A DNA stretch of 64,000 bases, taken from contig NZ_RYFG02000115.1 in assembly GCF_003994235.2 (NCBI RefSeq), positions 39,409 through 103,408 of the forward strand, given 5' to 3'. How positions within the stretch are numbered: the stretch's first letter is position 1; every line of letters begins with the position of its first letter. This document shows, piece after piece, positions 54,466 through 63,910 of the stretch. The translations under genes and the position numbers were made by a program. The notes under the pieces are model-generated. The model made no database searches and was not told the origin of the DNA. It was given only the letters and a program-made list of their open reading frames with translations. Origin of the DNA: Candidatus Methylobacter oryzae. GTDB taxonomy: Bacteria; Pseudomonadota; Gammaproteobacteria; Methylococcales; Methylomonadaceae.

Positions 54466-55851
54466 TTATTTTTTTCCTTTCAATGCATGACTCGCCAGAT
54501 TCTTGCCTAAATCCCATATCGAGCCTGGAATTTGGTGAGTATCGGCAATAGCTTTATCGAATGAGTTGACGATAGTGTCGCGGTCTTTTTGCGTTAGGTT
54601 TAACGGCGGCAACAGTTTAACCACATTCATGCCGTGTCCTGCGACCTGGGTTAATATGTGGTGCTCTTTAAACAAAGGAATCGTGATCATTTGACAGAAC
54701 AAGCCTTTGTTGGCGGCTTCCAGCATCGCCCAGGCGGCTTTGAGTTTCAGGCTCTTCGGCGATTGGAATTCAATCGCAATCATCATGCCTTTGCCGCGCG
54801 CTTCTTTCAGGAACTCATATTTGCCTGTCATCGCGTTCAGGCTGTCGATAATGTCGGTGCCGACCTTCATGCTGTTTTCGACCAGTTTTTCGTCTTCCAT
54901 CACATGCAGCGTGGCAAGTCCGGCCGCCATCGCCATATTGTTTTTGGAGAACGTGGAGCCATGCACGACAGCCCGGTCCATACGGTTGTAAACGGTATCC
55001 ATGATTTTCTGGGTGATAGCGACTGCGCCAACCGGGACAAATCCGCCGGACAAGGCTTTGGCCATACAGATCATGTCAGGTTTGACGTTCCAGTGGTCGA
55101 TGGCCCAAAACTTTCCGGTACGGCCCAAGCCGGTTTGAACTTCATCGGCAACAAACAGCGTACCGTATTTTTTACACAGGCGTTCGACTTCCGGCAAATA
55201 ATTGTCGTCAGGTACGTTGACGCCTTTGCCCTGGATAGGTTCGACGATAAACGCGGCCACGTCTTTGCCGCTTAAAGCTTCTTCTAATGCTGCCAAATCG
55301 TTGAATGGAATGGCGCTGCAACCGGGCAGCAACGGGCCAAAACCTTCGCGGAAAATGTTTTCGCCGTTTAATGACAGCGAACCCATGGTCAAGCCATGAT
55401 AGCCGTGTTCGCAAAAGACGATTTTTTCGCGCTTGGTGGTATAGCGGGCGAATTTGATTGCCGCTTCGACGGACTCGGTTCCGGAATTGCAGAAGAACAT
55501 CTTGTTCAGGTTGTCCGGCGTGGTTTTCAGGATTTCCTGCGCCAGCAATCCGCTCAGTACCGATACGTCCATTTGCACCAGGTTCGGCAATTCCAGCGTT
55601 AAAGTCTCGGTTAACGCGCTGACAACGGTTGGATGATTGCGGCCGATCGCGAATACACCGAAACCGCTCAGCAAGTCAAGGTATTCGGTACCTTCCTGGT
55701 CGTAGAGATATTGTCCGACAGCCTTTTGGTAATGGCGGTCATAACCAATGGTCTTTAACACTTTGACCATTTGGGTGTTTAAATGCTGTTCGTGCAGATC
55801 GAATTTATCAGTGCTGTGTTGAGAAAAAAGTTCGGAGATGCTGAATGACAT
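54466..55851 (-). CDS. hpnO: Hopanoid biosynthesis aminotransferase HpnO
   Basis: This 461-residue class III aminotransferase has the PLP lysine in ICMAKALSGGFVPVGAVA, preceded by LFVADEVQTGLGRTGKFWAI. FFCNSGTESVEAAIKFARY is the cofactor-phosphate region. In methanotrophs and others, HpnO converts the hopanoid side chain to aminobacteriohopanetriol. The acetylornithine aminotransferase family is an alternative from motifs alone, but position next to hpnN, hpnG and shc favours HpnO. ATG 55851 follows GAGG; an upstream ATG at 55863 is less likely. Confidence 0.85.
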   Translation of the reverse strand: MSFSISELFSQHSTDKFDLHEQHLNTQMVKVLKTIGYDRHYQKAVGQYLYDQEGTEYLDLLSGFGVFAIGRNHPTVVSALTETLTLELPNLVQMDVSVLSGLLAQEILKTTPDNLNKMFFCNSGTESVEAAIKFARYTTKREKIVFCEHGYHGLTMGSLSLNGENIFREGFGPLLPGCSAIPFNDLAALEEALSGKDVAAFIVEPIQGKGVNVPDDNYLPEVERLCKKYGTLFVADEVQTGLGRTGKFWAIDHWNVKPDMICMAKALSGGFVPVGAVAITQKIMDTVYNRMDRAVVHGSTFSKNNMAMAAGLATLHVMEDEKLVENSMKVGTDIIDSLNAMTGKYEFLKEARGKGMMIAIEFQSPKSLKLKAAWAMLEAANKGLFCQMITIPLFKEHHILTQVAGHGMNVVKLLPPLNLTQKDRDTIVNSFDKAIADTHQIPGSIWDLGKNLASHALKGKK

Positions 55852-55867
55852 TAGGTACCTCAAAAAA

Positions 55868-58477
55868 TTAAATGCTTTTGCCGCTAAAAGCAGGCAGGAC
55901 TATTAAAGAACACATCACTGTGAAAGTAAGGCCGATGGCCAATACTAAACCCATGCTTGCCATGCCCTGGTGAGCGGTGAAGGCAAGGCTTGAAAAACTG
56001 CACAAGGTGGTTATCGAGCTGAAAATAATGCCTCGGGTGGTGCTGCTTTGCAGCAAGTTTTCATCTTCGCACGAATTGGAATGGTGCCTGTGCATGATCA
56101 GGATGCTGCTATCGATGCCCATGCCCAGCAGCAAGGGCAAGGCGATGATATTGGCGAAATTGAAAGGGTTATCCAGCAATACGTTAGTTGCGCCGGTCAA
56201 TAAGGCGGCCAGCAGCAATGGCATGATAATCAATAAGGTTTTTTTGATGCTTCTGTACATGAGCAATAATAACATCACAATCGCAACAAAGGCACCGCTA
56301 AAGGCTTTAATAAATGCGTTGACTATCGCGTCGCCGCCGGCTTGATTGATAATCGGCAGGCCCGACACATTGCTGTCAACGGTTTGTACTTGGGTCACGA
56401 ATTCTTTCAGGTTATCCGCTTGGTTTTGGTCTTTTTCAGGCATGATCAGGACTCTATAAAGGCCGCCGGCGCTAAGCCAGTGCGATTTTATTTCCTGCGG
56501 CAAGTCATCCAGGCCGAATGGAATTGCGGTCAAGCTCGTTCTAAGACGTTCCAGCGTAAACGGCAGCAAACCCAGGATATTTTTTTCCAGCTGTACGTAG
56601 CCTGCTGCCGGCGTTTGCGTGCCATCGATCTGGGCGATGAATGCATCGATGCGCTGTTGCAGCTGCTGTAAGGTTTGTTCAGGCACATTAGGCGATTTTT
56701 CGGAAATAGCCTTTTTAAGCGCGTCATTGAACTTAATCAATGCGTCTCGCTGGTTTGCCGTATCGAGTGTGTTGTCGAAATTTTTGAGTTGTCCGCCCAG
56801 CATCAGATTTAAATCTTCAATCGTTGCCAGCTTTTCGTCCTGATCTTTAGCGACAAAGCTTTCCAGGGTTATTGTTTGATGGACTGAGGGTTGCTCCGCC
56901 AGTTGGCCGGTAATTTTGTTTGCCGTTTCAAGGCTGCTTGCCAGCGCGGTCAACGCAAAAGGCGAGTCGGTTTTGGACGTTAACAGCTCTTTAATCGTTA
57001 CGACCGATTCGCTGTTGGGGTCCCTGAGATTGATCGGATTGTAGTCAAAGCTTAGGTCTGTTAATACGTAGCAGGCGCCGATGCCTAACAAGATCGAAAC
57101 GATTTTAATGCCTGTCGAAAAGCGGAAAGGAAAGGTAATGATAAATTTCGGGGTTAACGGCGAGCGTATCGGCTTTACGTTTTCAACCGAAAAAACGCAA
57201 AACAGCGCCGGCAGCACAGTCAGCGAAATAATCAGGCCGATAAAGATGCCGCCGCCGGAAATAACGCCGAGTTCGGATACGCCGGCATAGTCCGTTGGTA
57301 TAAAGGCGAAAAAACCGATCGCGGTGGCCAATGCGCATAAGAACAAAGACGAGCCGACGTCGCGGATGCTGATCAGGATCGCTTCGCTGTTCGATAGGCC
57401 GTCGGCTTTGCCTTCACGGTAGTGCAGGCAAATGTGTACCGCGTAATCGACGCCCAACCCGATATATAAACTGGCAAAGGCAATTGAAATAACGTTTAAG
57501 TGGCCGACGGTAATGGCTGCGAACCCGGCCGTGAATATCAAGCCCATGACCAGAACGATATAGGTTGTAATCAATAATTTTACCGAGCGCAGGCCTATCC
57601 ATTGCACTCCGAATACTAAAATCAACGACAGCACCCCTGACAGGGTGGCGCCTTTGGTCACGCTCTCCAGTTCTTCGTGTTCCAATGCGGTTTCGCCGGT
57701 CATGCGGATATTGACCGAAGGATTCTCCGCCATGATAGCGCGACTGATGTCGCGCGCTGCCGATAGCGCGACATCGGCCGGCAGCATTTCATTAAAATGC
57801 ATTTTAGGTTTGGCGATAACGATAGTCCGGTTAAATGTTTTTTGTTCGTCCGGCTTGTTCTCGGAAAGTATGTTCTGCCAGGATAAATAGTGCGCTTGGC
57901 CGTTTAACTGGTTTTTCAACACCTCATCAATCGCAAACAATATTGGGTTCAAGTCCATGGGCAAGGCATTGTCATGGCGGTTTAGCGCTTGGCCGATAAT
58001 GCCGAATAAGCCTTCGAGATGATAATTTTGAGCCAAATGGCCTATAAACGGCTGGGCATCGGTCAGTTTTTTGGCAAACTTATCCAGGTCTTTCCGGTCG
58101 AGATAAAGCAATGCCTGTTGCCTGAAAAAAGCATTGTCGGTGGGTATGTAGGCGGAATCAAAACGATCGTCTGCCAGGTTTAGCTGCTCGCTAAGCTTGA
58201 CGGCAGTCTGCGAGGATTCTTCCGGCGTACCGGCTTCAACGACAAAAATAATGGTCGTCGCGTCTTCGGGAAATGCCTGGTTAAAGTGCGCCTGGTTTTG
58301 CTGAAACGGCAAGTCGGGTGACAGCATTTCAGCGGTGTTGGTATTAATTTCCAGGTTCTTAAGCGTGTAGTACAGCGTGCCGCCGCACAGTAAAAGCGAC
58401 AGCAATAGCAGCGTCCATGGGCAGCGCATGATTTGCCGCTCGCACCAGCTGATCAGGGTGTTAAAAAAAGATGACAT
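55868..58477 (-). CDS. hpnN: Hopanoid transporter HpnN (RND/MMPL family)
   Basis: This 869-residue RND-type protein has two sets of membrane helices with a large periplasmic loop after helix 1 and helix 7. It has VDYAVHICLHYREGKADG and, in the second half, LGMGIDSSILIMHRH, the paired RND helix-4 segments. HpnN moves hopanoids from inner to outer membrane. It lies 5 bases after hpnG and 17 bases before the hpnO ATG, so all are one minus-strand operon. Confidence 0.9.
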   Translation of the reverse strand: MSSFFNTLISWCERQIMRCPWTLLLLSLLLCGGTLYYTLKNLEINTNTAEMLSPDLPFQQNQAHFNQAFPEDATTIIFVVEAGTPEESSQTAVKLSEQLNLADDRFDSAYIPTDNAFFRQQALLYLDRKDLDKFAKKLTDAQPFIGHLAQNYHLEGLFGIIGQALNRHDNALPMDLNPILFAIDEVLKNQLNGQAHYLSWQNILSENKPDEQKTFNRTIVIAKPKMHFNEMLPADVALSAARDISRAIMAENPSVNIRMTGETALEHEELESVTKGATLSGVLSLILVFGVQWIGLRSVKLLITTYIVLVMGLIFTAGFAAITVGHLNVISIAFASLYIGLGVDYAVHICLHYREGKADGLSNSEAILISIRDVGSSLFLCALATAIGFFAFIPTDYAGVSELGVISGGGIFIGLIISLTVLPALFCVFSVENVKPIRSPLTPKFIITFPFRFSTGIKIVSILLGIGACYVLTDLSFDYNPINLRDPNSESVVTIKELLTSKTDSPFALTALASSLETANKITGQLAEQPSVHQTITLESFVAKDQDEKLATIEDLNLMLGGQLKNFDNTLDTANQRDALIKFNDALKKAISEKSPNVPEQTLQQLQQRIDAFIAQIDGTQTPAAGYVQLEKNILGLLPFTLERLRTSLTAIPFGLDDLPQEIKSHWLSAGGLYRVLIMPEKDQNQADNLKEFVTQVQTVDSNVSGLPIINQAGGDAIVNAFIKAFSGAFVAIVMLLLLMYRSIKKTLLIIMPLLLAALLTGATNVLLDNPFNFANIIALPLLLGMGIDSSILIMHRHHSNSCEDENLLQSSTTRGIIFSSITTLCSFSSLAFTAHQGMASMGLVLAIGLTFTVMCSLIVLPAFSGKSI

Positions 58478-58482
58478 GTCGA

Positions 58483-59202
58483 TTATCGGTCTTGGCTGGC
58501 TAGAGCGGTCAAACGGTCGAGCTGTTTGGCGACCGATTTCAATGTGTTTTTGGCGGCGTTGAAATGTAGGCCCAGTTTGATAAGGCCGGGTAATTCGGCA
58601 GGGTGTAGCGCAAGAAATAGCAGTAACTTGGCGAGAACGATGTCGCCTTGATCATTAAGGGAATGATTGATAGCTTTAGGTAAATCCATGCCGGCCGGAT
58701 CGGCAATGGTTCGGATAGCTATAAAAGGCACATTGTTTTGCCGGGCGACTTTTGCGACGGCAATGCTTTCCATATCCACTGCAATGGCGCCGGTTTGGGT
58801 GTGCAAATGCTTTTTATCCGCGGCTGCGGCCACAATGCCAAGGCTTTCAGCTAAACTGCCGGTATGGATTTTTAGACGGGTTGAGAGCAGGTTTTTAGCT
58901 AGCTCGAACCAGTCATTGTGAATGCGGATTTGATTGGCTTCGGCATCGATCAGGGTATCGGCCAAGACCAGGTCGCCGGGGATTAGGAATTCGGTCAGCG
59001 CGGCAGCGCATCCCCAGCTGACTAGTTGCGCGGCGCCTTGCGCAATCAGTAATTCGGAAGCTGCGCGGGCATTATCGGCGCCTGCGCCGGAATAGGCGAG
59101 TACGATTTTATCGCTAATAAAAACACAGCACCCCTTGCCAATTTTCTTTGAGGTCAGGGTGCTGAGTTCTTCCGGTAAAGCAACGACAATGCCGGTGATC
59201 AA
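58483..59202 (-). CDS. hpnG: Hopanoid-associated phosphorylase HpnG
   Basis: This 239-residue protein has the MTA/SAH nucleosidase-like fold. It includes IVVALPEELSTLT at the start, LAYSGAGADNARAASELLI, the catalytic-region VDMESIAVAKVAR and FIAIRTIADPAG. HpnG releases adenine from adenosylhopane to give ribosylhopane(-phosphate). The start is an unusual TTG at 59202 that overlaps the shc stop (TTGA); repeat family A begins 5 bases upstream of it on the DNA. I see no better start. Confidence 0.88.
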   Translation of the reverse strand: MITGIVVALPEELSTLTSKKIGKGCCVFISDKIVLAYSGAGADNARAASELLIAQGAAQLVSWGCAAALTEFLIPGDLVLADTLIDAEANQIRIHNDWFELAKNLLSTRLKIHTGSLAESLGIVAAAADKKHLHTQTGAIAVDMESIAVAKVARQNNVPFIAIRTIADPAGMDLPKAINHSLNDQGDIVLAKLLLFLALHPAELPGLIKLGLHFNAAKNTLKSVAKQLDRLTALASQDR

Positions 59203-61202
59203 TTTTTATCGCCAGGGATGGTGTGTATGCCACTAGCCGGTAGGGAACCGGCGTGGCGATTAAGCTCGTTACGATAGCGAGCCAAGGCCCAAAGCGGGAA
59301 GAATTTGTCGTAACCGTGGTATTTCAGGTAAAAAACTTTCGGAAAACCGGGCGCGGTAAAACATTCGTCATTCCATACGCCGTCAGCTTTCTGGTTGCGC
59401 AACAGGAAATCAATGCCTGCTTTTACTTCGTGGCTGTGAGCTTCGCCTGCGGCCATCAGCGCCAAAACAGCCCAAGCTGTCTGGAACGCGGTGCTGAAAC
59501 GGTATTTCCCGCTATGGCTGGTGTCGTGGTAGCTGTAATTATCTTCACCCCAGCCGCCATCCCCGCGTTGTACGCTTTTTAGCCATTTTGCGGCTTTGGT
59601 AAACATCGGGTCGGTTTTAGGCAGGTTGGTTTGCTCCAGTCCAAGCAATACCGACCATGTGCCGTAGATATAGTTAGTGCCCCAGCGGCCAAACCACGAG
59701 CCGTCTGCTTCCTGTTCACTACGCAGGTATTCGATAGTACGTTCCAATGCAGGTAAATATTCTTCATGATCCTGCGCTACTCTGGCCATCAGCATCGCGC
59801 ACCGTGCGCTAACATCGGATGTAGGAGGATCTAATAGCGCGCCATGATCGGCAAACGGGATTTCATTCAGGTAGTAATAAGTGTTGTCAACGTCAAACGC
59901 GCCGTAGCCGCCGTTCTTGGATTGCATGCCGACTATCCAGCGTGTTGCCCGGTGTATTGGTTCATCCATATGTGGCAGATTGGACTCCGCCATCGCAAAG
60001 GCCACTACTGCCGTATCGTCGACATCGGGATAATACGGGTTTTCAAATTGAAACGCCCAGCCGCCGCCTGCTAAGTCAGGCTTGGAAATCCGCCAATCGC
60101 CGGGTTCGTCGGATAATTGCTTGCTTTTAAGCCAATCGTAGGCGCGAGCCAAGCTTTGGCTGTTGCCGGTTTTGTCGGCTTCCTGTAGAGCCAATGCCGC
60201 GAGTCCTGTGTCCCAAACCGGGGAGAGGCAAGGTTGGCAATAAGCGTCATGCTCATTAATAACCAATAATTTATCGATAGCTTTACGGGCGGTGACGACG
60301 TGATGATGATCGGCAGGCATACCCAACAGCAGCATGGCTTCGTAAGCGTTGACCATGGCCGGGAAAATCCCGCCCAGCCCGTCTTCGCCGTTCAGGCGCT
60401 CAATAAACCAGTCTTTGGCTTTTTCAATCGCCAATTCATGGGCTTTTTTCGGAATCAACGGACGCGTTACCCGTCCCAGTTTATCCAAGCCTAGAAATAT
60501 CTTATTTAAAGTTGTTCTTTCGGGAAAATAGTGCTTTTCTTCGTCAGGATGAGTGATGAAAAGTTCCAGTATGCTAACTTTATTAGGATTTTTAGCTGTT
60601 GCCTTTAAAGTGCAAAGAATAAATAACGGTACCATAACGGTTCTTGACCAATACGATACTTTATCCAGGTGGAACGGAAACCAGCTCGGAAACAGCATGA
60701 TTTCAACCGGGATATACGGAACGCCGCGCCAAGGCAGCTGTTCAAAAGTCGCCAAGGCAATGCGCGTGAATACGTTGGCTTTGGCTGCGCCGCCCTGGCT
60801 GAGAATATAGTTTCTCAAGCGCGTCATATGCGGCGTGTCGATAGAATCGCCTGCCATTTTTAACGCGTAATAGGCTTTAACGCTGCAACTAATGTCGCCA
60901 GGGCCGCCGGTAAACAACGGATAACTGCCGTCTTCGGATTGGCGGGGCCTTAAATAATTGGCAATTTTGGCCTGAAGCGCTTCATCGATTTCGCCCAGAT
61001 AGTGCATCATCATGATGTATTCTGATGGAATCGTGCAGTCCGCTTCCAGTTCAAATACCCAGTAACCGTCTTCGCTTTGCAGGCTTAATAATTTATCCTG
61101 CGCTTTGCTAATGGCGCGTTCGAGGTCGGATGCATGGTTGCCGGCGGTAGATGAACTGGAAATAGTGCCGATAGTTATCTCTGAGTTGGCTTCGTTAAAC
61201 AT
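59199..61202 (-). CDS. shc: Squalene-hopene cyclase
   Basis: This 667-residue membrane-bound cyclase turns squalene into hopene. The catalytic DxDD motif is in YPDVDDTAVVAFAM near residue 392. Several QW repeats are visible, such as KLLSLQSEDGYWVFELEAD-like, QSEDGSYPLFTGG and SEQEADGSWFGRWGTNYIYG-like segments. The normal end is about WALARYRNELNRH. The last ~19 residues ([17 protein letters not shown]) are encoded by an antisense family A repeat. It lies 11 bases after squalene synthase and overlaps hpnG by four bases. Confidence 0.96.
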   Translation of the reverse strand: MFNEANSEITIGTISSSSTAGNHASDLERAISKAQDKLLSLQSEDGYWVFELEADCTIPSEYIMMMHYLGEIDEALQAKIANYLRPRQSEDGSYPLFTGGPGDISCSVKAYYALKMAGDSIDTPHMTRLRNYILSQGGAAKANVFTRIALATFEQLPWRGVPYIPVEIMLFPSWFPFHLDKVSYWSRTVMVPLFILCTLKATAKNPNKVSILELFITHPDEEKHYFPERTTLNKIFLGLDKLGRVTRPLIPKKAHELAIEKAKDWFIERLNGEDGLGGIFPAMVNAYEAMLLLGMPADHHHVVTARKAIDKLLVINEHDAYCQPCLSPVWDTGLAALALQEADKTGNSQSLARAYDWLKSKQLSDEPGDWRISKPDLAGGGWAFQFENPYYPDVDDTAVVAFAMAESNLPHMDEPIHRATRWIVGMQSKNGGYGAFDVDNTYYYLNEIPFADHGALLDPPTSDVSARCAMLMARVAQDHEEYLPALERTIEYLRSEQEADGSWFGRWGTNYIYGTWSVLLGLEQTNLPKTDPMFTKAAKWLKSVQRGDGGWGEDNYSYHDTSHSGKYRFSTAFQTAWAVLALMAAGEAHSHEVKAGIDFLLRNQKADGVWNDECFTAPGFPKVFYLKYHGYDKFFPLWALARYRNELNRHAGSLPASGIHTIPGDKN
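59208..59262. repeat. Family A 51-bp repeat at the shc/hpnG junction
   Basis: ATCGCCAGGGATGGTGTGTA is followed by TGCCAC, two bases, GCCGGT-AGGGA-ACCGGC, then GTGGCG. Compared with slt units, the inner stem changed A to G with T to C on the partner arm, and the outer stem G to A with C to T. Both stems stay paired. On the minus strand it encodes the C-terminus of Shc, and it sits just before the TTG start of hpnG. Confidence 0.88.
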
Positions 61203-61213
61203 AAGTTACGTCC

Positions 61214-62314
61214 TTAAAGTTTTATGTTGTCTTTTGAGGATTGTGTTGAATATGTCCAGTCAGGCGTCTTGAGTTCGCGACTTGTCAAATTGAAAAGTAA
61301 GTTAAGCATGGCGTTGCTACGTCCGGTCAATCGAGTGGCAAGAATCGTTGCTTTAACGCTGTTGCGGGTGATTTTGACTTGGTCGGAATGGGTGAAATCC
61401 AGGTTTTGTTTAATCTTTTTTAAGGTCAAAACGGCCATTCCCAGCGCCCAAAGGCAGAAATTACGGATGCCGGTTTCGTGGGAAGGAAGCAGTTGCGTAT
61501 ACCTTAATGCATTGTGTAAATGACCATGAGCAATGCCGATCAGGTGTTCCAGGCCCTTTCTGAAGTTTTTGTTATTAGTTTCCGGTGTCAGGTTCTTAAG
61601 ATCAAACCCCGTTTCCGTAAAAATATCCTGAGGTAACCAGCAAACGCCGCGTCCGGCGTCATCCCAAATATCTTTTAATATGTTGGTCATCTGCAAGCCC
61701 TGGCCGAAAGACACCGACAGCTTAAGCAATTCGTCTTTGTGTTGTGCAATTTCCGGTGAGTAATGGCAAAAAAGCTTGGCCAGCATTTCGCCGACGCAAC
61801 CGGCAACGTAATAGCAATATCTGTCCATATCGGGCAGCGTTGCAAGTCCGCCGTGCAGGTCTTGCGCTTGAAAGATAGGCATGCCTTCCGCCATCGTTTC
61901 CACGCAGCAAGCGAGCGCTTCGATTTGCTCGGGCTCAAATTTATGCGTGATTTGAATAACCCTCGGCAGTACGTGTATCAAGGTATGTTCGGCCGGGATG
62001 GTTTGCTCGGAAAGCAGCGGCGCCAGATCTACGGCAAACAGCTCTGCATGGTTGCCGGTTTTAACGACCTGAATAAATTCGGAGCAAAAATATTTTTTTT
62101 GTTGCGGCGATAGGGAAATTTCATCTTCTATGGTGTCGACGATCCGGCATAACAGATAGGCATTAGCGACAGCGCTATACAGCTTTTCCGGCAGTTGCGG
62201 GATGGTTAGCGCAAATGTTCTGGAGACGCCTTCGAGCAATACGGCTTGAAATTGATCGTCAGATAATTTGCTGAGTGATTTTGGGTTATCCAAAGATAGT
62301 TGAGTGTCACTCAT
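61214..62314 (-). CDS. Squalene synthase (squalene/phytoene synthase family)
   Basis: This 366-residue enzyme from ATG 62314 (MSDTQLSLDNPKSL) couples two farnesyl diphosphates. The two Asp-rich motifs are visible: LCRIVDTIEDEISL near residue 68 and QMTNILKDIWDDAGRGVCWL near residue 220. The family YYVAGCVGEML block is present. It is a single-enzyme, eukaryote-like synthase rather than the HpnC-HpnD-HpnE trio, since no hpnC or hpnE is adjacent. A GTG at 62338 could add eight residues. It probably heads the operon ending in hpnO. Confidence 0.9.
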   Translation of the reverse strand: MSDTQLSLDNPKSLSKLSDDQFQAVLLEGVSRTFALTIPQLPEKLYSAVANAYLLCRIVDTIEDEISLSPQQKKYFCSEFIQVVKTGNHAELFAVDLAPLLSEQTIPAEHTLIHVLPRVIQITHKFEPEQIEALACCVETMAEGMPIFQAQDLHGGLATLPDMDRYCYYVAGCVGEMLAKLFCHYSPEIAQHKDELLKLSVSFGQGLQMTNILKDIWDDAGRGVCWLPQDIFTETGFDLKNLTPETNNKNFRKGLEHLIGIAHGHLHNALRYTQLLPSHETGIRNFCLWALGMAVLTLKKIKQNLDFTHSDQVKITRNSVKATILATRLTGRSNAMLNLLFNLTSRELKTPDWTYSTQSSKDNIKL

Positions 62315-62363
62315 GGTATTTTTGATGTCGACGTGCACGGTTAATTCAAATTAATAAATGGCA

Positions 62364-62392
62364 ATAATAGACTGTTTGTTGGTATTTTGCAA
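62364..62392 (-). promoter_or_regulatory. Candidate sigma-70 promoter for the squalene synthase operon
   Basis: On the minus strand, TTGCAA (62392-62387) is followed by a 17-base spacer and TATTAT (62369-62364). Transcription would start near 62357, giving a leader of about 40 bases before ATG 62314. Confidence 0.5.
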
Positions 62393-62742
62393 AGCAATGT
62401 TGTTTTGTTGCAAATATGTGAATTCGACGTTTTGTTAGTGAGGTTTATTTTTAATAAAAATAACAGCTTATGGTTATTTTGGGCGTGTTTTGCCGAACGT
62501 CTAAAGATGTTATTTGGGTAAGGTATTTATATCTCTATATTATAAAACTGGAGTCCCCAGTTAAAAAATAGTATTCTAATCACAACAGGTAAGCGCTTGT
62601 ATTATATAACAGGCTTGTCGATATTCCTTAAATTCCACCTTTAAAAAATGCTAGGTTGTTGTATTTTTGTGAATATTATTTGCTTGTTGCTTTATTGGTA
62701 CATTTTTTTCTTTCCGTACATGTGGTTGTCAAGACGGTCATT

Positions 62743-62748
62743 TATAAT
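62743..62748 (+). promoter_or_regulatory. Candidate -10 box for hpnH
   Basis: A perfect TATAAT lies 43 bases before the hpnH GTG. No good -35 hexamer is found at 16-18 bases upstream (ATGTGG at 17), so activation by another factor is possible. Confidence 0.45.
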
Positions 62749-62790
62749 GGGCGTCATTTAGTTTATTAAGGTTTTTTGGAGGGTTTGCTT

Positions 62791-63900
62791 GTGGGAGTTC
62801 CTTTACGTCAGCAGTTGACTGTAGGTAGTTATTTGATTAAGCAGAAGTTGAAAGGAGCTAAAAAATATCCTTTGGTGCTAATGCTTGAGCCTTTGTTCCG
62901 TTGCAATTTGGCCTGTGCAGGCTGCGGTAAAATCGATTATCCCGATGATATTCTCGATAAGCGTCTTTCGTTTGAAGAATGCATGCAGGCCGTGGACGAA
63001 TGCAGTGCGCCGATGGTGTCTATTCCTGGCGGAGAGCCGCTTATCCATAAAGAAATGCCGCAAATTGTTGAAGGCCTTATCGCGCGGAAGAAATTTGTTT
63101 ACCTTTGCACCAATGCCCTGTTATTGAAAAAGAGAATAGACGATTATAAACCGTCCCCTTATCTGACATTTTCAATCCATTTGGATGGTATGCAGGAAAG
63201 GCATGATACCTCCGTGTGTCAGGAAGGTGTTTTTGAACGGGCTGTTGAAGCTATAAAGCTGGCGTTGAAAAAGGGCTTTAGGGTCACCGTGAACTGCACT
63301 TTGTTTCAAGGTGAAAGCGCCAAGGAAGTTGCCGACTTCCTGGATTATGCAATGGAACTTGGCGTGGAAGGCGTAACGATTGCTCCGGGCTTCAGTTATG
63401 AACGTGCGCCTCAGCAAGATGTATTTATAAAAGGCAGCGATGTTAAAGACTTATTCCGGGGGATTTTCAAAATCGGTAAAAAACGTAAGTGGAAATTAAA
63501 CCATTCGTCGCTGTACCTTGATTTCCTGGCCGGTAACCAAAGTTACAATTGTACGCCGTGGGGCAATCCTACCCGCAACGTGTTCGGCTGGCAAAAACCC
63601 TGCTACTTGTTGGCCGATGAAGGCTATGTGCAAAGTTTTCAAGAACTTTTGGATACTACGCCCTGGGATAAATACGGCACTGTTAATAATCCTAAATGCG
63701 CAAGTTGCATGGCGCATTGCGGCTATGAAGCAACTGCCGTTGAAGATATGTTAAGCCATCCTATAAAAGCATTGCTGACATCCATCAGGGGCCCAAAAAC
63801 CGAGGGGGCAATGGTACCGGAAGCCACTCCTCAGTATGCAAAAGAAAAAGTGTCGTCAACCATCGCAGGGATTCCTGTGAGGGTAGAGGCTGTCGATTAA
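62791..63900 (+). CDS. hpnH: Adenosyl-hopene transferase HpnH (radical SAM)
   Basis: This 369-residue enzyme attaches an adenosyl group to diploptene, the first side-chain step of extended hopanoids. The radical-SAM motif is FRCNLACAGCGKIDYPDD (CxxxCxxC, about residue 46). PGGEPLIHKEMPQIVEGL follows, and a C-terminal cysteine set lies in NPKCASCMAHCGYEATA. GTG 62791 is chosen: GGAGGG at 62778-62783 is correctly spaced, and MGVPLRQQLTVGSYLIKQKL fits the family N-terminus. A TTG at 62776 would overlap that ribosome site. Confidence 0.96.
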   Translation: MGVPLRQQLTVGSYLIKQKLKGAKKYPLVLMLEPLFRCNLACAGCGKIDYPDDILDKRLSFEECMQAVDECSAPMVSIPGGEPLIHKEMPQIVEGLIARKKFVYLCTNALLLKKRIDDYKPSPYLTFSIHLDGMQERHDTSVCQEGVFERAVEAIKLALKKGFRVTVNCTLFQGESAKEVADFLDYAMELGVEGVTIAPGFSYERAPQQDVFIKGSDVKDLFRGIFKIGKKRKWKLNHSSLYLDFLAGNQSYNCTPWGNPTRNVFGWQKPCYLLADEGYVQSFQELLDTTPWDKYGTVNNPKCASCMAHCGYEATAVEDMLSHPIKALLTSIRGPKTEGAMVPEATPQYAKEKVSSTIAGIPVRVEAVD

Positions 63901-63910
63901 AATTTATTTA

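Larger units (their letters stand above)
62315..62790. other. Divergent promoter region between squalene synthase and hpnH
   Basis: This 476-base AT-rich gap without ORFs is flanked by divergent hopanoid genes. Candidate promoters are given separately at 62364-62392 (minus) and 62743-62748 (plus). The long space leaves room for a shared regulator site, but I find no strong palindrome. Confidence 0.5.

Noticed and set aside
54658..55275. 205-codon + strand ORF opposite hpnO
   Set aside because: Shadow of the aminotransferase gene; no motif or ribosome site supports it.
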